Source: Pterobdella sp. o SKG-2022
Taxonomy: Eukaryota > Annelida > Clitellata > Hirudinida > Piscicolidae
Assembly: GCA_964035795.1 (NCBI GenBank)
Contig: OZ038320.1
Coordinates: 20,602,589-20,666,588 of the forward strand
Direction of reading: 5' to 3'
DNA: 64,000 nt
Part shown: positions 13,228-26,213 of the stretch, piece by piece
Numbering within the stretch: the first letter of the stretch is position 1
Layout of the letters: every line of letters begins with the position of its first letter
Notes under the pieces: model-generated
Seen by the model: only the letters and a program-made list of their open reading frames with translations
Told to the model about the DNA's origin: nothing
The model's database searches: none
Translations under genes and position numbers: made by a program

Positions 13228-15096
13228 CTATCAGTACAAAGTGAACCGTCAATTTCAATTTGATTAAATCCTTTAAAACTTTTAACATTCATTCATAGAG
13301 CTGCTTAAAAACTAGTAGATTTTTTGAGCACTAAGATACATAACCACCCACAAAACCTTTGAACAAAGTTTAAGTTTGAAGAGCATCATAATAGTTCGAA
13401 ATCTTGTTATAGGTAATAATTTTTCAAAACGAATATATATTTTTCAAAACGAATAATTAATGCAATGCGGTATTTATAAAGCGATTTTCTTTATAGATTA
13501 AATTGTTTGCTACAGTTTGAATGCAAGAAACCCATTGGGAAAAGGTACTAATTGCTTAATAAAAAATTGATAAATGACAATTAAGAAACACTCGAGTTTT
13601 AGCAATATCTCAATAAAGTGCAAAGTTTCATGTTTGTGGAAAGAAAATTGAAAAAACCTTTGGAATATAATAATTTTTTGAAACAAATCAAAATTAAATT
13701 TTACGCTAGCTAATTCAATTAGCGTGAATTTGTGATCAAACCTCAAATATTTTCAGCTAGCCAAAGAAGGTGCATCTTTAATGTCTAGTGAGGACTTTTC
13801 TTCATTAAGAGTTGGAAAATTAGTTATATTGGAAAAAAAAATGAGAAAACTCATATAGTGAAGTTATCTGACAATGAGTCTTTTTATGTTTTTGCAAATT
13901 GAAAAAATATTTTTTAGTATCAAGACACTCATTCAGACACCGAATAACACTAAAAACATTATTCAGCGGCATAATTTCATATTAACTGATTGAGCTTCTA
14001 GATATCCCGGTCTCGACTTCAATGAAAATTTATGAGAAATTTTTTTTCGTCTAATTAACAGCTTTTGTAAAAACTTTGTTGTTTCATTAAGGATTAAAAA
14101 TGTCAATAAGAAAATATTCACATTAAAATAGCAAAAGTTTTGATATTATCGACTCATAAAAAACTTATTCAGACAATGGAGATGGAAAACAAAGACTTTA
14201 TCAATAATTGAAACATACTTCATGAATAAAACTTTTTGAATAACAAGTAGCTCTATGAAAAATGACTGTTTTAGGATTTTTGTCGAAGCAAAAACTGCTT
14301 ATTACAAGAAACTAATGTTTCTATTCGTTTTCGGAAAATTATTATCATTAAATTATCCAATTTTAAAGTTAAAAGCAAGAAGCTTCCGGTTTCACATGTT
14401 TTAAAGTCGAACTATCATAAAAACATACCAGTTTTGTTATTTAATCAAGGTTTGAAAAAAAATTTATCATGTTTTCTGAAAATACTTGTTCATAAAGCTT
14501 TAATATAATTAGAAAGCTTTTATTTCTAATTGGAAATGATTATCAAAAAATATAATTACACAATATTCTTCTAGATTATTAGTTTTATTATCAAATTACT
14601 TTAGCGAGAATTTTTTTGCTTTTCACTCCTCCATGTTACCTTGGTGAACACAAGAAATATTAAAAATTCATATTTTATTTGTTATAAGTTTCAAAGAATT
14701 AAAAATTTTACTTCAAATATTTATGTTATATAAATGTCTTGTTTCAAATGTAATATAAAATAAACTATCAAATAAACAATAACTTTTGTTCAAACTAAAC
14801 TTTTCCAATGTTTTATTAAAGGAAAATCGAAAACTTTTTGATATGAACAGACATTGTCATTAATCAATCCTACAGGTATTGCATATAACATTAATAATTA
14901 GATCTAAGCTATTTTAGTTTTTTCAAAAATTCATATTGAAGAAATTATTGTTAATTATATTGACTCCAAAAATAAATCATTCAGAATGCCGTAACCAAGA
15001 GCAATAGAAGCAGTTGTTGTTTATATAGGTATAAAATTAACTTTCATGATTCTTTTTAGATTTTTGAAATTTTTTTGCTTTGAGTTGTTTTACTCG

Positions 15097-15272
15097 TCAG
15101 CCCGTCGAGCTCAGTGGTAAAGCGTTAGACTAAGCATCTAAAATTACCGGTTTCGATTCCGTGTGAGCTGTCAATTAGCACCTGTTACACAGTGTGTTTT
15201 CGCTACATTAAATTTGTAGCAAGCACTTTCATCTATAAGAAAAAGCTCTTTATAAATACTGCATTACATTAC
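15097..15272 (+). repeat. tRNA-derived SINE, full copy
   Basis: The head resembles a tRNA. It has an A-box-like GAGCTCAGTGGTAAAGCG, an intact 5-bp anticodon stem TTAGA/TCTAA around the loop CTAAGCA, and a B-box-like GGTTTCGATTCC. Acceptor and T stems are too poor for a functional tRNA. After the head comes a body starting CACCTGTTACACAGTGTG and a tail ending TTTATAAATACTGCATTACATTA. The same body and tail occur at 39954-40049, and a related tRNA head lies reversed at 27645-27730. This fits a Pol III SINE mobilised by a LINE. Confidence 0.75.
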
Positions 15273-16793
15273 TTCAGAGATGATTGTTGCTATGATTTTT
15301 GATTCCACAAACCAAAAGTTCTAATGTCTGAGCTATTTTAAATTTAACATACGATCAAGTGCTCAGTAAGTTAAGTTTTCTAGATTTGTTCTATAAAACT
15401 TACTTTTTGTTTTTTCCAACTGTTTTACACAGAATATTCAACTTGAAATAAACTTTATTTGCTTCTAGATGAACAAAATATGAAAAATCCAAGTAATAAT
15501 TGTTTTTTGAAGTTATGTTTTAATTTTCCTAAATAAAAGTTTTTTTTTATGGAAATGTTATTCTATCATTTATTATATGTAAAACTTAAGTCAAGCTTGA
15601 ATTTGATTGTCAACTCAAAAACTTCCCAGCAGTTGAACCAACATTTTCAACCTGAACATTTCAGTTTTAATTTTTCAAATCTTTTTTTGATTAATTTAAA
15701 AGTTGAAGCAATATTTTTTATTTATCACTTTTTCACAATAATTCGTGTCTATTTTTCTTATTTTGTTTAAAAATTTTTCAAAAAAATTGTCTTAAATCTT
15801 CAGTGTGAATGAAATGAATGTTTTTTCTTGAACAAACACCAAGATGCTTATCCTTGATAGTAGAGTCATTATTTATTCATTTTATTAAACAAAAGATTTA
15901 GATAAGTTTACTTTTTGTGAAGATTGGTTTGCCTCTATTTACTTGTTCTTTTTCAATCTTATGTCATTTTGTTGATAACTTGAAAAATGAAGAACTGATT
16001 CAATCAATACTGTAAAGCATTTATTTGGCAAACAAGTTTTGTTTTATAATCAAAACTCTAGATTTCAATAGTCACAAAAATTTGGCTACTTGAATGTAAC
16101 TTTTCGCTAGTGTTTGAAATAATAAGAAATTGAACTTGTCTGTGAAAATATTAAATTTGTTGATTTTTTACTGTGAAAATAATACAAAATATTGAAAAAA
16201 TTTTTTGCATTATATTTCCTAGAAGTTTTGAATCACAAAAGATGTCCTGCTTTTATTGAATATATAGAAGAGATTACTTTTATGATTCCAGCACATCACA
16301 AAAATGAAACTTTTCTTGGAGGGGTTTCAATATATAATAAAATTTCAAAATAAAAAATTTTAAATTAAAAAGGTAGGCGTATCAGTTGAACTGCACTAGG
16401 TAAAATTGAAATTGTATAGACGCACTCAGTTTAGGATATTAAATATTTTGCTGACATGTTCAAAATATGTATAAATGAAAATTGAAGTTTGAGTGAAGTT
16501 CAAAAAAAAATTTTTTTCTGAGAATAATATTAAAACACTTGTTTAAGCTTAATAGCCAAAGAAACTAATCTTTTCTTATTTTTCATTTTAAAGCTTTAAA
16601 AAATTTTTAAAACTAAAAATGTTTTAATTCATTTAAGGTATGAAACAAATTAAAATTTAAAAGTTATTGAACTTTCTGAAACTTTGAAAAAAGATTTGTC
16701 AGCCAACCACTGAGTCGTCCTAATTGAAAGTTTTGGTTGCACCGTTGCTAGCTTCAAAAATCCAAGAATCTGGAATGCGAATAGCTCAATAAC

Positions 16794-17097
16794 TTGAAAA
16801 ATTTTTCCAGTAGAAGATTGAATTTTTTCTGGAGTGTAGTCACCAGTGACAACATCAACTTCTAATAATGAGCGGCGCAAGTTGTGCTAAAAACTGGATT
16901 TAAATAAAAATAACATAAATGAACATGATCCAAAAACTCTATTGTTGTGGTGAAAATGAAACTATAAAAAACTTATTGCTTATAAAAAAAATAAATAACA
17001 CTAGCTGTAAGACTTTTTCATCTATAATAAATAAAAATACTTCAATTGGAAGGATGAGTAAGAGGAAAATCGCCCTGTAGCACATCACTACATGCAC
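16794..17097 (-). other. Pair of in-phase coding-like exons inside the GPCR intron
   Basis: Segment 17097-17041 (57 nt) follows an AG and is 19 open codons including VMCYRAIFLLLILP, ending at a GTATTT donor. Segment 16886-16794 (93 nt) follows ccagtttttag and is 31 open codons including LLEVDVVTGDYTPEKIQSS, ending at a GTTATT donor. Both begin and end in phase 0, so they join across a 154 nt intron without a break. Their base composition is richer in GC than the surroundings. I do not recognise the family. Possibly exons of a gene nested on the same strand as the GPCR. Confidence 0.35.
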
Positions 17098-17291
17098 CTC
17101 AAAATGATTAGGTAAAACTTAAAAAAGTTAAATATTTATAAAAATAGAAACAGTGAAAAAATAAAAAAATTATTAGAAAGAATGTTTATTGGTGTTTTAA
17201 TCGAATTGGAAACTAAGCTATTAGCAGAAACACAAAGTTTTTTAACTGAACAAAAACCATGAATATTACTTGTTTCATGATAAACATACTA

Positions 17292-17537
17292 AAAAGAAAT
17301 CAAAACTTTTGAAACAACAGTCACAGAGTGACTGAGAAATCGATCAAAAAAAAATGGTAATGCACTGCCATCCATATGTTTCTTTTGCAAAACTTTCACT
17401 TTTCCGGATTTTTCAAAAACTCGAGAACTCCAAGTTTTGACGTGTTCAGCTTTTGAAACACCTACTGTATGGGTAATAAAAGAGAAACTATCTTTTGAAG
17501 CAGTTTTAATCAGTTTGAGAAGTCTTTTAAAAGAGTA
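17292..17537 (-). other. 82-codon open segment with coding-like composition
   Basis: An uninterrupted 82-codon frame without an initiating Met at its start. It contains VSKAEHVKTWSSRVFEKSG and KVKVLQKKHMDGSALPF. The DG.AL stretch loosely recalls the middle of SAM domains (W..V......DG..LL), but this is a weak resemblance. It lies just upstream, on the same strand, of the exon pair at 17097-16794, which raises the chance that it belongs to the same nested gene. No start or joining splice site is certain. Confidence 0.3.
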
Positions 17538-20500
17538 TCAATAGTTTGCAGCCAAATCAATGTAAATAAATTAAACTCTAGAGATGTGTTCTGAATTCAT
17601 AATTTCTTCGAAATTCTTTTGTGAATAAATGATGCAATACAAACTTTTCATTATTTTTTTAATCAATTTTATGAAAATGTTTTTTTATAGCCTCAATCCT
17701 TCAAATTAATTCCCTTGATTGACATTCAAAAATGCAAAATCACTGTATAATAAAATCAATAAAACTGACAGAAAAATCTTTGTATTATTGAAATTCTGTT
17801 TTTAATTTAAACTTGATTTTGGAAACAATGAAAAATATTATGAATCAAGTCCACGTGTCTTATTTGTCAAAAATAACATAAAAACTAGACTAACCACTTG
17901 TTCAAAGAAAAAAGTTAGCATAAAAATAATGAAAAATGGAAAAAAAAGTAGCTTAACATGAGAAGTTGTAAGAATAATGTTTAAACCAATGTATGTCAAC
18001 TTTTTAGCTCATTGTGGCAAGTAATTAATAATAATCATGAACATTACAATGAGAAATTTCATTATAAATAATTTGTAAAACTTTGAAGGAATTGTAGATA
18101 TGATTGTGATTTTTGATATAATCTTCGTTAAGTTTTTGTTTTTCAAATTTTCACATAAAGCTTACCAACTTAAACAAAAATCTCATAAACGATTTTGATA
18201 AATGAGCAATAGAATAAACTTTTCACATCACACTGTTTAAAAATATGTCATCATGGTTTGATTATTTGTTGTTACTCAAGTACTGCTTATACCTGTCATG
18301 CACTAATAACTTTGAGTGACTTTGGAACATTAATATTTTTTCTCATAAAATATTATTCATCCAAATTTTCAAAAAAAGAATAATTTCATAAGACTATAAT
18401 TCCTAAAAAATATATCCTCTTTTTTCAAGCTAATGATAAATTATTGTTTCACTGAAAAACCGCGCCTTTTTTTTATTTAATCGTTGTGTTTATAATAAAA
18501 AAAAGATTAAAAAAAAACTATATATTAATTTTTTATTTTCAGCTTTCATAACTTCAAGCAGTCAATTAGGGATATATTATAGCTTGAAGGTACCAAGGAT
18601 GCTGGTTTGAAGGTCTTGAACTCAATTGAATTGCTGCAATCCAACAGTTTCTGTTGTATAGTTCCACGTTTTTTATTCAGCTTATGGCTTTAGATTGCCA
18701 TGAAATAACACTGATTTTTGTGTTGCATGGTGTTGATTGCTAAAACATAGAAAGTTGCATTTTTTCCAATTTAAGCTTGTCGCTATGAAACTGGTTTAAA
18801 AAATTTTCATTATGCTTTAAATGTACGTTGTAGTTTTTTGGCGCCCTTTCAAAATGCCCAAAACGGTCTTTTTCTTTAAATTAATGGCACCAAGTCAATA
18901 GTTACCTTGTTAGCACGCTTGTTAACAGTTTTCGGATTTTCTCAAAAATTGCTCTAGTAGTAGTGACATTCATTTTGTTCTTTAAAACAGAGTTTTTCCA
19001 GGTTAAAAAAATTTATTTCGACATAATTAAATGCCCTAAAATTCCTTTCCTAAGCACTTCTCCTCCATGATATGTTAGTCTATTGTTAGTTTGCACCCTA
19101 CATAGTAAAATTTTATGGAATCAAACAAATTTAACGAATTGTAAGTTGGAGCAAAAGTCCAATTTAACAAGATTTTAATGTTTTTTAGCGAGGTTTATCG
19201 TTGAGAAACGGCTGTGAACATCTCTTTGAATAAATTCCTTTTCTACTGCGTATGTTTTTGAACTTTGGAAGGTTAAAATTACTTATAAAATATATATTTG
19301 TCAATTCAAAACGTTTCTAGCACTCACTCTATCGCTCCAAAACTTTTTCAGCACACTAGTATTTCAACTACATTGTTCTTGAACAATTGCTTTGTTTTTG
19401 TCATAATCGTTTTTAGAAATATATTTTAATGCTCATTGTTTTTGATAATAATTACTCATAACAAAAAAACTCGAATAAACTACCTTATCGTTTGAATAAA
19501 AATGCGTAGATTATTTTGATTGGAATTTTTAGCAAAAGATTTAGTTAATTTAAAAGATATACTTTGTTTTGACGCATCTTTTCAAGGAAACACTCATTTT
19601 TCAAAAGTAATTAAATGACACCATTCAATAATAAAAATAGGGTTTCGGTCAAAAGTTATTTTATATATATCAGGGGTGCACGGAATTTCAAAAGAAACAC
19701 TATGCAATCGCCTTGGTAGGAGCTATTTGAAAAGTTGAGAAATAAATCGTACAATTTCTTTTAAATTTAGCAAAAAATATTTCTAAAATATTTATTTACT
19801 GATCGAAACATTAGTTATATGAGAATCAAACACGAATTATTTATTTAACAAAAACACGGAAGTTTTCATAGAAAAATCTTACCATTAACAAATAATAAAT
19901 TCCTTTATGTTGTTTAGCATACATATTTGTCAGACTATTCTACTTCATCAAAACTGAATTTATATTAAAAATATAATATACTTTTTTTTATCAAATCTGT
20001 TATATTGATTTTAAGTTTAGCTGCAACTTTTCTCATGATTAAATAGAAACTTCAAGTTTAAATAACTCCAACCGATTACTTCTATAAACTTCATTTGTTC
20101 GGTTGAACAATTACGCCAAGCTGCTTATTCCGTTCCATTTAATGTGTAGAATGTTTGAAAAAATTTCCATTCCAAATTATGATTTTTCGAATTATTCTCA
20201 AGCTTTTCTTTTTTTAAGCAAACAAAAAATAGCAAAAACCTTTTTATAAACTCATTTTGCCGAAGAAAATCAACGAAAAAAAAACTCAACGATTAAAATG
20301 TTATTTTGTTCCTAAAGCTCTAAACTTAATGGCGCCATTTTTATCCCAGCAAAACTGTTCTTCTCTCAATTATTTTCACTGCTCTCACATTGTTAGTGCA
20401 AAAATTTTAGAGAAATATGTTGGTGATGAGTTGTTGACATGGAAAAAGTTGGAGTGAATCATGAACGTGTGTGAGGCATAGTGGATACCACAGTGTGTGA

Positions 20501-22635
20501 GCAGATGGTGCAATTTAATTCAAATATGACAAAAGAAGTGGTGATTCATTTTTTTCAAAATCCACAGAAACCAATGTGTCAGATTTGTGAAAGCTGCAAA
20601 TAAAATGAGGTTTGAAAAAGTGATCAACACACACGCATGTGGAATAATGATTAGAGCTTTTGGAAGTATAGAACTTTCATCATCTTCATCATCATCTTCA
20701 CATTATATTTTTTTTTGAAATTTTCGTGATTTTTTTTATTTTTAAAAGGAATAGTTATAAGTAAAGAATTATTTTCATTGTGACCTCTACATTGATTTAG
20801 TGAATTAGCCAGCAATGCTTCAATTTAAAATTTTGCATAAAATTTTAATTTTCGAAGTTTAGCTAAGAATATTTAAATATTTTCAATTCAGGTGTTTTAC
20901 TAAAATTATACTTATCGAATATAAACTATACAAAAACGTTTTGAGAAATGCGACATATATTTCAAAATTAAAATAGTTTAGTTTAATAGTTTCTTTAAGA
21001 TGGGGAAACTATTTAATGCATGATGGTTGCTTAGTTTGGAGCCAAAATTTTATCAATTCAGTTCAAAAAGATGAGTTACTTTGAAAATCTAATGACACTA
21101 ATGAGGAGACTAAAGATCTTTATTATGAGATCTTCAAAACAAATGAGCTAACAAAAACTTGAAATCCTAAAGCAACAATTATTATTGGAGTTTTTTAAAA
21201 AACCCTTGCCAAAATAACCAAAATCTGTTTATGTTAACTTATTTGAGTAAATGGAAAACCTCTCAAACATTTTTCAAGGATCATAGCTTATACTGTAGGA
21301 AAATAACCTTAACTATTATATTTGTATGAAATAAAAAACGCTGGTTTTTCTTTTCATTTGTCAGAAGAAAAACAAATTTTCGTTTGAATTTTAATTATTT
21401 TTTGATGAATAAACATCACAAAACTAAAATGTTTTTCTTTGAAAAACTCAAAAAAAAACTTTTCATTCAAACATGTCTTGAGAAGTTCTTTTTATTTGAA
21501 CATGTTTTCAAAATTTTTTTGTGTTTTAACAGATTGCATTGATCAAATCGGTCAAAAGGGAATTTTTCAAGTCAAACGGCTAATTTCTAGTTTGAATACA
21601 AATTTTTTTCTGTACAAGAGTTATATTGAATAATCAGCATTGAACATATAGTTTTTCAACCATATAAAAAACTTCATTTTTTAAGAAATGTTGTGAAATT
21701 TAAACTTTGTAATCGTTTCTTAACAAGGAAAACACGGAAATCGAGTGTCACAATCAATCTCAATAAACTATAACGCACGCAAAGAAAATTATAAAATCTA
21801 TTCTTTATTGGAAATCACATAGAATTTTTGATAATTATAACTTTTACACAATACTTTAGCAACGGAAAATTTTATTTCTTGAATATCTTATTAACCAAAA
21901 ATAAAAGATGTTTTATATGTAAATATATTTATTAAAGAGCGTGCCATTTAATTGCTAGAGACAGAATGTCTCACAAATGTGCTATAGAAGAATTCAATCA
22001 ATTTCATTTCTTAATTGGAAAAAAGCTTTTTTATATCTTTCACATGAAATCTTTTGGTGACTCAACTCAAAGGGTATTTGAAGATGAGATGTGAATGATA
22101 ATGAAATAAGGTCTACAAATAAATACTAAACATTCAATTTAGTTAGATGATTAAAGTTGGAAAATTTTTGAAGACATAATTTTCACAAAATATGAATAAG
22201 AATAGATTTTTTAAAAATATGAATTTGAATAAAATTAATAGTACATTTTTTAGCGCTTTGTTTCAATTAATTTGTTGACATTCAGCATTCACAAATGACT
22301 ATGTAGTCTTTCTTCTTCCATTTATGCAGACGATTAAAAAAAATATATGAGCTTTAAATAAAATTGCAAAATATTTTAGTTTGAACATGAATAATACTAA
22401 ATAAAACACACTATCTCGACCATATATAATTTCTTGGTTTCCTTCCTTTAATTCAAGCTTTTATGACTTCAATTATCTAACTTCATTGATATATTTCTAT
22501 TTATAGAGAGTTTTTGTGCCATATTTTTTTTCAATTAATTTTTGTTTTATTTATTATTTAATTTTTTTGGTCGAATGGATTCTATGTTTTCATTCATTGT
22601 ATTATTGTTTTATTCTGCTTTGTTAATTTTAATTT

Positions 22636-22765
22636 TTCAGAGACATCATGTATCCATTTTTTTCAACTGTTTCGAAAATTAAATTAAGAAAACTAACGAT
22701 TTAAGACAAAGTTAAATTTTTCGGAAATTTTAGTTTCTATGAATAAAAAGTATCAAAAAACTTGT
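22636..22765. repeat. Foldback repeat, family B (diverged copy)
   Basis: The copy starts TTCAGAGACATCATGTATCCA, matching the heads at 11561 and 33105. It then contains GACAAAGTTAAATTTTTCGG and GAAATTTTAGTTT...AAAAAGTATCAAAA, matching the right arm at 11679-11730. The left arm is much decayed. Confidence 0.4.
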
Positions 22766-25429
22766 TTACTTCTCCAAGTTTAATTCTCGAACCAATAATT
22801 TAAACTTAATTAGTTTATTTCCCATTAGCGATTATCTTGAGCCAATATATTCTTAACTCTGATGCAAAATTTCAGTCCAAGTTAAAAAAATTAATGTTTG
22901 GAAAATAATAAATGCTCAAAAGTGAATAAATGTATGATTTTTTAACTTACAAACAACTTATAGAAACAAGTGAAAGTTATTTTTGTTAGTTCTCAAAAAG
23001 CACTGGCGAGGTGCAATGCTTTAATACCGATGAATCGTTTTAGATATCACTTCCTAACTTCAACTTAAGTACCTTTGAAAACTTCTTTTTTGTAAATGCT
23101 AATGGAATTTTCAAATAAACGCCAAATTTTTGTAAATTTTTTTTGAAAGTTTACCAAAAAAATATTGTGTTTTTCGCTCGTAAATTTTTCGAAGTTTCTA
23201 AGATCTTTTGTAGTTCATAAATTTTTTCAGTTATACGTCAAAAAATATAATTTTTGATGTTCATTTTGTTATTGAAAATATAATTGAATAATTTTCCATA
23301 TGAAAAATTTTTTATAAAAAAATTACTTTCAATACCATTGCTTATATTTTATAGCTTTTCGAAAAATTATAGATTTTTGCTTAAAAATAGTTTCATAAAC
23401 TATTCAGAGAGTAATTCATCCATCGAGAATTTTCAAAATTAAAGTATTATAATCAATGAAATCAGAAGAGTCTATTAGGAAAAACAAATAAATTAATGAA
23501 CATTTAACAGCACAAAAATAAAATTGAATGAGTATTAACACTCAATTTTAATTATGTCTAATCAAAACTGTAATGAAAAGTCAGTTTCTTTTCTTTCGAA
23601 TCTAAATTTTTGCTTTTTTTTCTCATTTTTTCAAATGAAATTCTATACAAGCTTCAACTAGATTCCTATTATCGCAGCATGGTATGTGTTTTAACAGTTT
23701 CCATCACCCTTTTCTGCACCTGATTAATTTTTTAGTAAGTACATTTTATTGCGTTCAACTTTAGATTTGTTTTTCACGCAAATGCATTTTTACTTATTCA
23801 ATTTATGAATTATTTTTCAGTATTTACCTCAACTGTTAAAATGAATAGAACATTGTATTGCTTCTCGTTTCATTAAACTTGTGAAACTACCGTAGTTTTG
23901 TTATGAGCTTCACTGCCGCGCAAGCTTTTGTTATAGTTTCCTTTTCAACCACATTGTCGAGCTTTATTGTCGTACGCTGGAGTGATTCGTTGTTTTGTTT
24001 TAACATCCAAAGTTTTAGTTTTTTAAAAAAAATTTTTTTAAATTTTTATTTAAAAAAATAGTTTCTAACTTTTGATAATAGAAACCTGTCGCAAATGACT
24101 CTGAAGCGCTTTCGACATGTTGTTATATGTTCAAGATGCTGAAATGTACACCACAATTTTGAAATGATTTTTTAGGCTAATAGAATTTATCTTGGTATGC
24201 TCTGCAATAATATTTGTCTTAGACTTGTTATCTCATCTCTGACTTGGCTGACTTTGGTATTAGGGTATTTCCGTTTGCTTCTCAGCATCTATTGTATAAT
24301 TTGTTATTGTTTTACAGAACTTTTGAGGTTGTTTTGAAATATATATGTTAATGAATTTTTTCGAAGTCAATTTTAGGCCTATGGATTTCTTTCTACGTAT
24401 TTTTTGGATTTGATAATTTATGTGAATTAATATATTATTTTTGATGTTTTGCGTATAATAATCACATACTTTTCTGTTAGTTCTTCATTACTTTTAATGG
24501 CTGTTTTATCTTGAGCATTTATTACTAATTGAGGTGTTTTCAGCTCATATAGCAATTAAACTTCTTCAAAAATTTGTTTTGTTTCTGGTGTTTTGTCTAT
24601 CGTTGATTTAATTTTTTTAATTTTCTAATTCGTTATTTCTTTTCTTCAAACATTGTTTTTCTAGTTAAATTATAAGATTTTTTGTTTTTAGCTTAATATG
24701 CTCTGATGCTCAGAGGCTTTTTAAATATTCCCTTCGATGTTTCTATCATTAATTTGAACTTGGTTTTGAAAAAATCCTTTATCTTCTATTCATATTATAG
24801 TTATTTTTTGATTTTTTATACAATTATTTGTTATTATTATAAGCTGTGTTATTAGTTGCAAATTGTTTGACTGCTCATAGGCTGTTTTTTAAGAAATATG
24901 TGTGAATCTTTTCGCATCAGTTGAAGTTTATGCTTAGTTTTCAGTACTCTCTTATTTTTTGACCTACGAGTTTTGAAAAAAGATTTCATTAATTTTGCAT
25001 CAATGTTTTGTTGTTAGGATCATTGATTGTTGATTTTATTTTTATCGAGAGTTTTTCTTTTATATATTTTTTATACGCAATCTGAAGTTAATGCCACTAT
25101 AATCATAATCAGTATAAAATTTTATTTATAGTAACAGTTTTGTACTAAAAAAATACTCTTTTCAAAAAAATAGTTCAATATTTATTAAAAACATTTGTTT
25201 GCAAAAAAAGTTCAATTGTAAAACAATAGTTTTTGGTTCTTTAAGGCTCAAAAATTAAAACTGAAAAATCTTCTTAAATAAACCTAAACGTTTTTTTTGC
25301 GAAATAAAATTTAAAGCAAAAATATAATTTTTGTAGTTTATTTTGCATTTTTAAAAACTCAAGAATTTTTTCAAATCAGGTTTCTCACATTTCGATGAAA
25401 AAAATTTATCGAATAGTTAATTTCCAAAC

Positions 25430-26213
25430 CTAGCATTTTGATGGCGGGGATTCTCTTTTTTGAGACAGCGTCAATTATTTTTTTATTGGAAGTTGACTGA
25501 AGTTCATTCTGTTGGTTAACTGACTTTTTCAAGGTTAATCCAATTCGTAAATAAAGAACCGTTAAAATTATCATTGGAAGTATGAAGCTGAAAATGGTAG
25601 ATAAGTAAAACCAATGTACGTTATAGTTTTCAGCTTTAATTCCACACGTTAGTGATTCTTCGATTGTTTTGTTATAATTATCAAACAAATAAACTAAGCT
25701 ATACTGTGTAAAAATTGGAATAGAACTCAAACCAGATATGATCCAAATAAAAATTATTATAAAAGAAACTCTTTTGAAGCCAGATAAAGCTCTAGAAAAC
25801 AATGGGTAACAGATGGCTATGTAACGTTCAACAGTGAACATGATTATTGTTTGGATGCTGACATATGTTAGAGTCTCTGAAAGCATTGCTTTAAGGACAC
25901 AAAAATTCTCTCCAAAAATCCACGGATACGAGTGCCAGAATGAGATGACCTCTTGTGGAAGACCCATGACTATCAACAAGAAATCAGAGACAGCAAGATT
26001 GAAGAGGCAAAAATTTGTTGTAGTGTACATGAACTGGTTGTTAAGAATAACAATGAGAGTCAGCAAGTTGCCTAGTATGCCTGTAACAAAGATTATTATG
26101 TAAATAACCGTGAAAATCACAATTTTCAAGCTGTCTCTGCGCTGGGGACCAAGATTTTCAAGTAGAATGCATTTGATGCAGTTGTCTTCTGAAGAACTGT
26201 TGAAAATATCCAT
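25430..26213 (-). CDS. Neuropeptide GPCR (pyrokinin/CAPA/NMU-receptor type), exon 1: N-terminus to TM5
   Basis: This exon encodes residues 1-261 of a rhodopsin-class receptor expected to bind an amidated neuropeptide at the cell surface. Visible features are an N-glycosylation site at N5, the LGPQRRD lead-in before TM1 that is typical of this family, TM1 with GN (N49), NLAVSD in TM2 (D77), the GLPQE block, the TM3 cysteine C105 paired with ECL2 C190, ERY instead of DRY at 129-131, TM4 and TM5. The frame reads on as an unspliced tail, but that tail matches nothing. A donor CTAG|GTTTGG at 25430/25429 leaves one G, which matches the phase of exon 2. ATG at 26213 is the first Met in frame. Best assignment is CAPA or pyrokinin receptor; the ligand cannot be told from sequence alone. 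Confidence 0.88.

Noticed and set aside
13690..13735. Palindrome ACGCTAGCTAATTCAATTAGCGTG as a regulatory site
   Set aside because: A single short imperfect palindrome in AT-rich DNA with no gene context; not enough to support a function.
15097..15173. tRNA gene (anticodon AAG) at 15097, and a second (AAT) at 27645-27730 reversed
   Set aside because: The anticodon stems pair well, but acceptor and T stems do not, the Leu-type long variable arm is missing, and the first is fused to a repeated body and tail. A tRNA-derived SINE explains them better.
20257..20457. 66-codon plus-strand open frame starting at TTG
   Set aside because: No ATG start, no splice context and no recognised family; composition is only slightly above background.
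25834..26103. Plus-strand open frame antisense to GPCR exon 1
   Set aside because: Shadow of the conserved GPCR coding sequence on the other strand. Similar shadows exist at 43152, 55495 and 62360.
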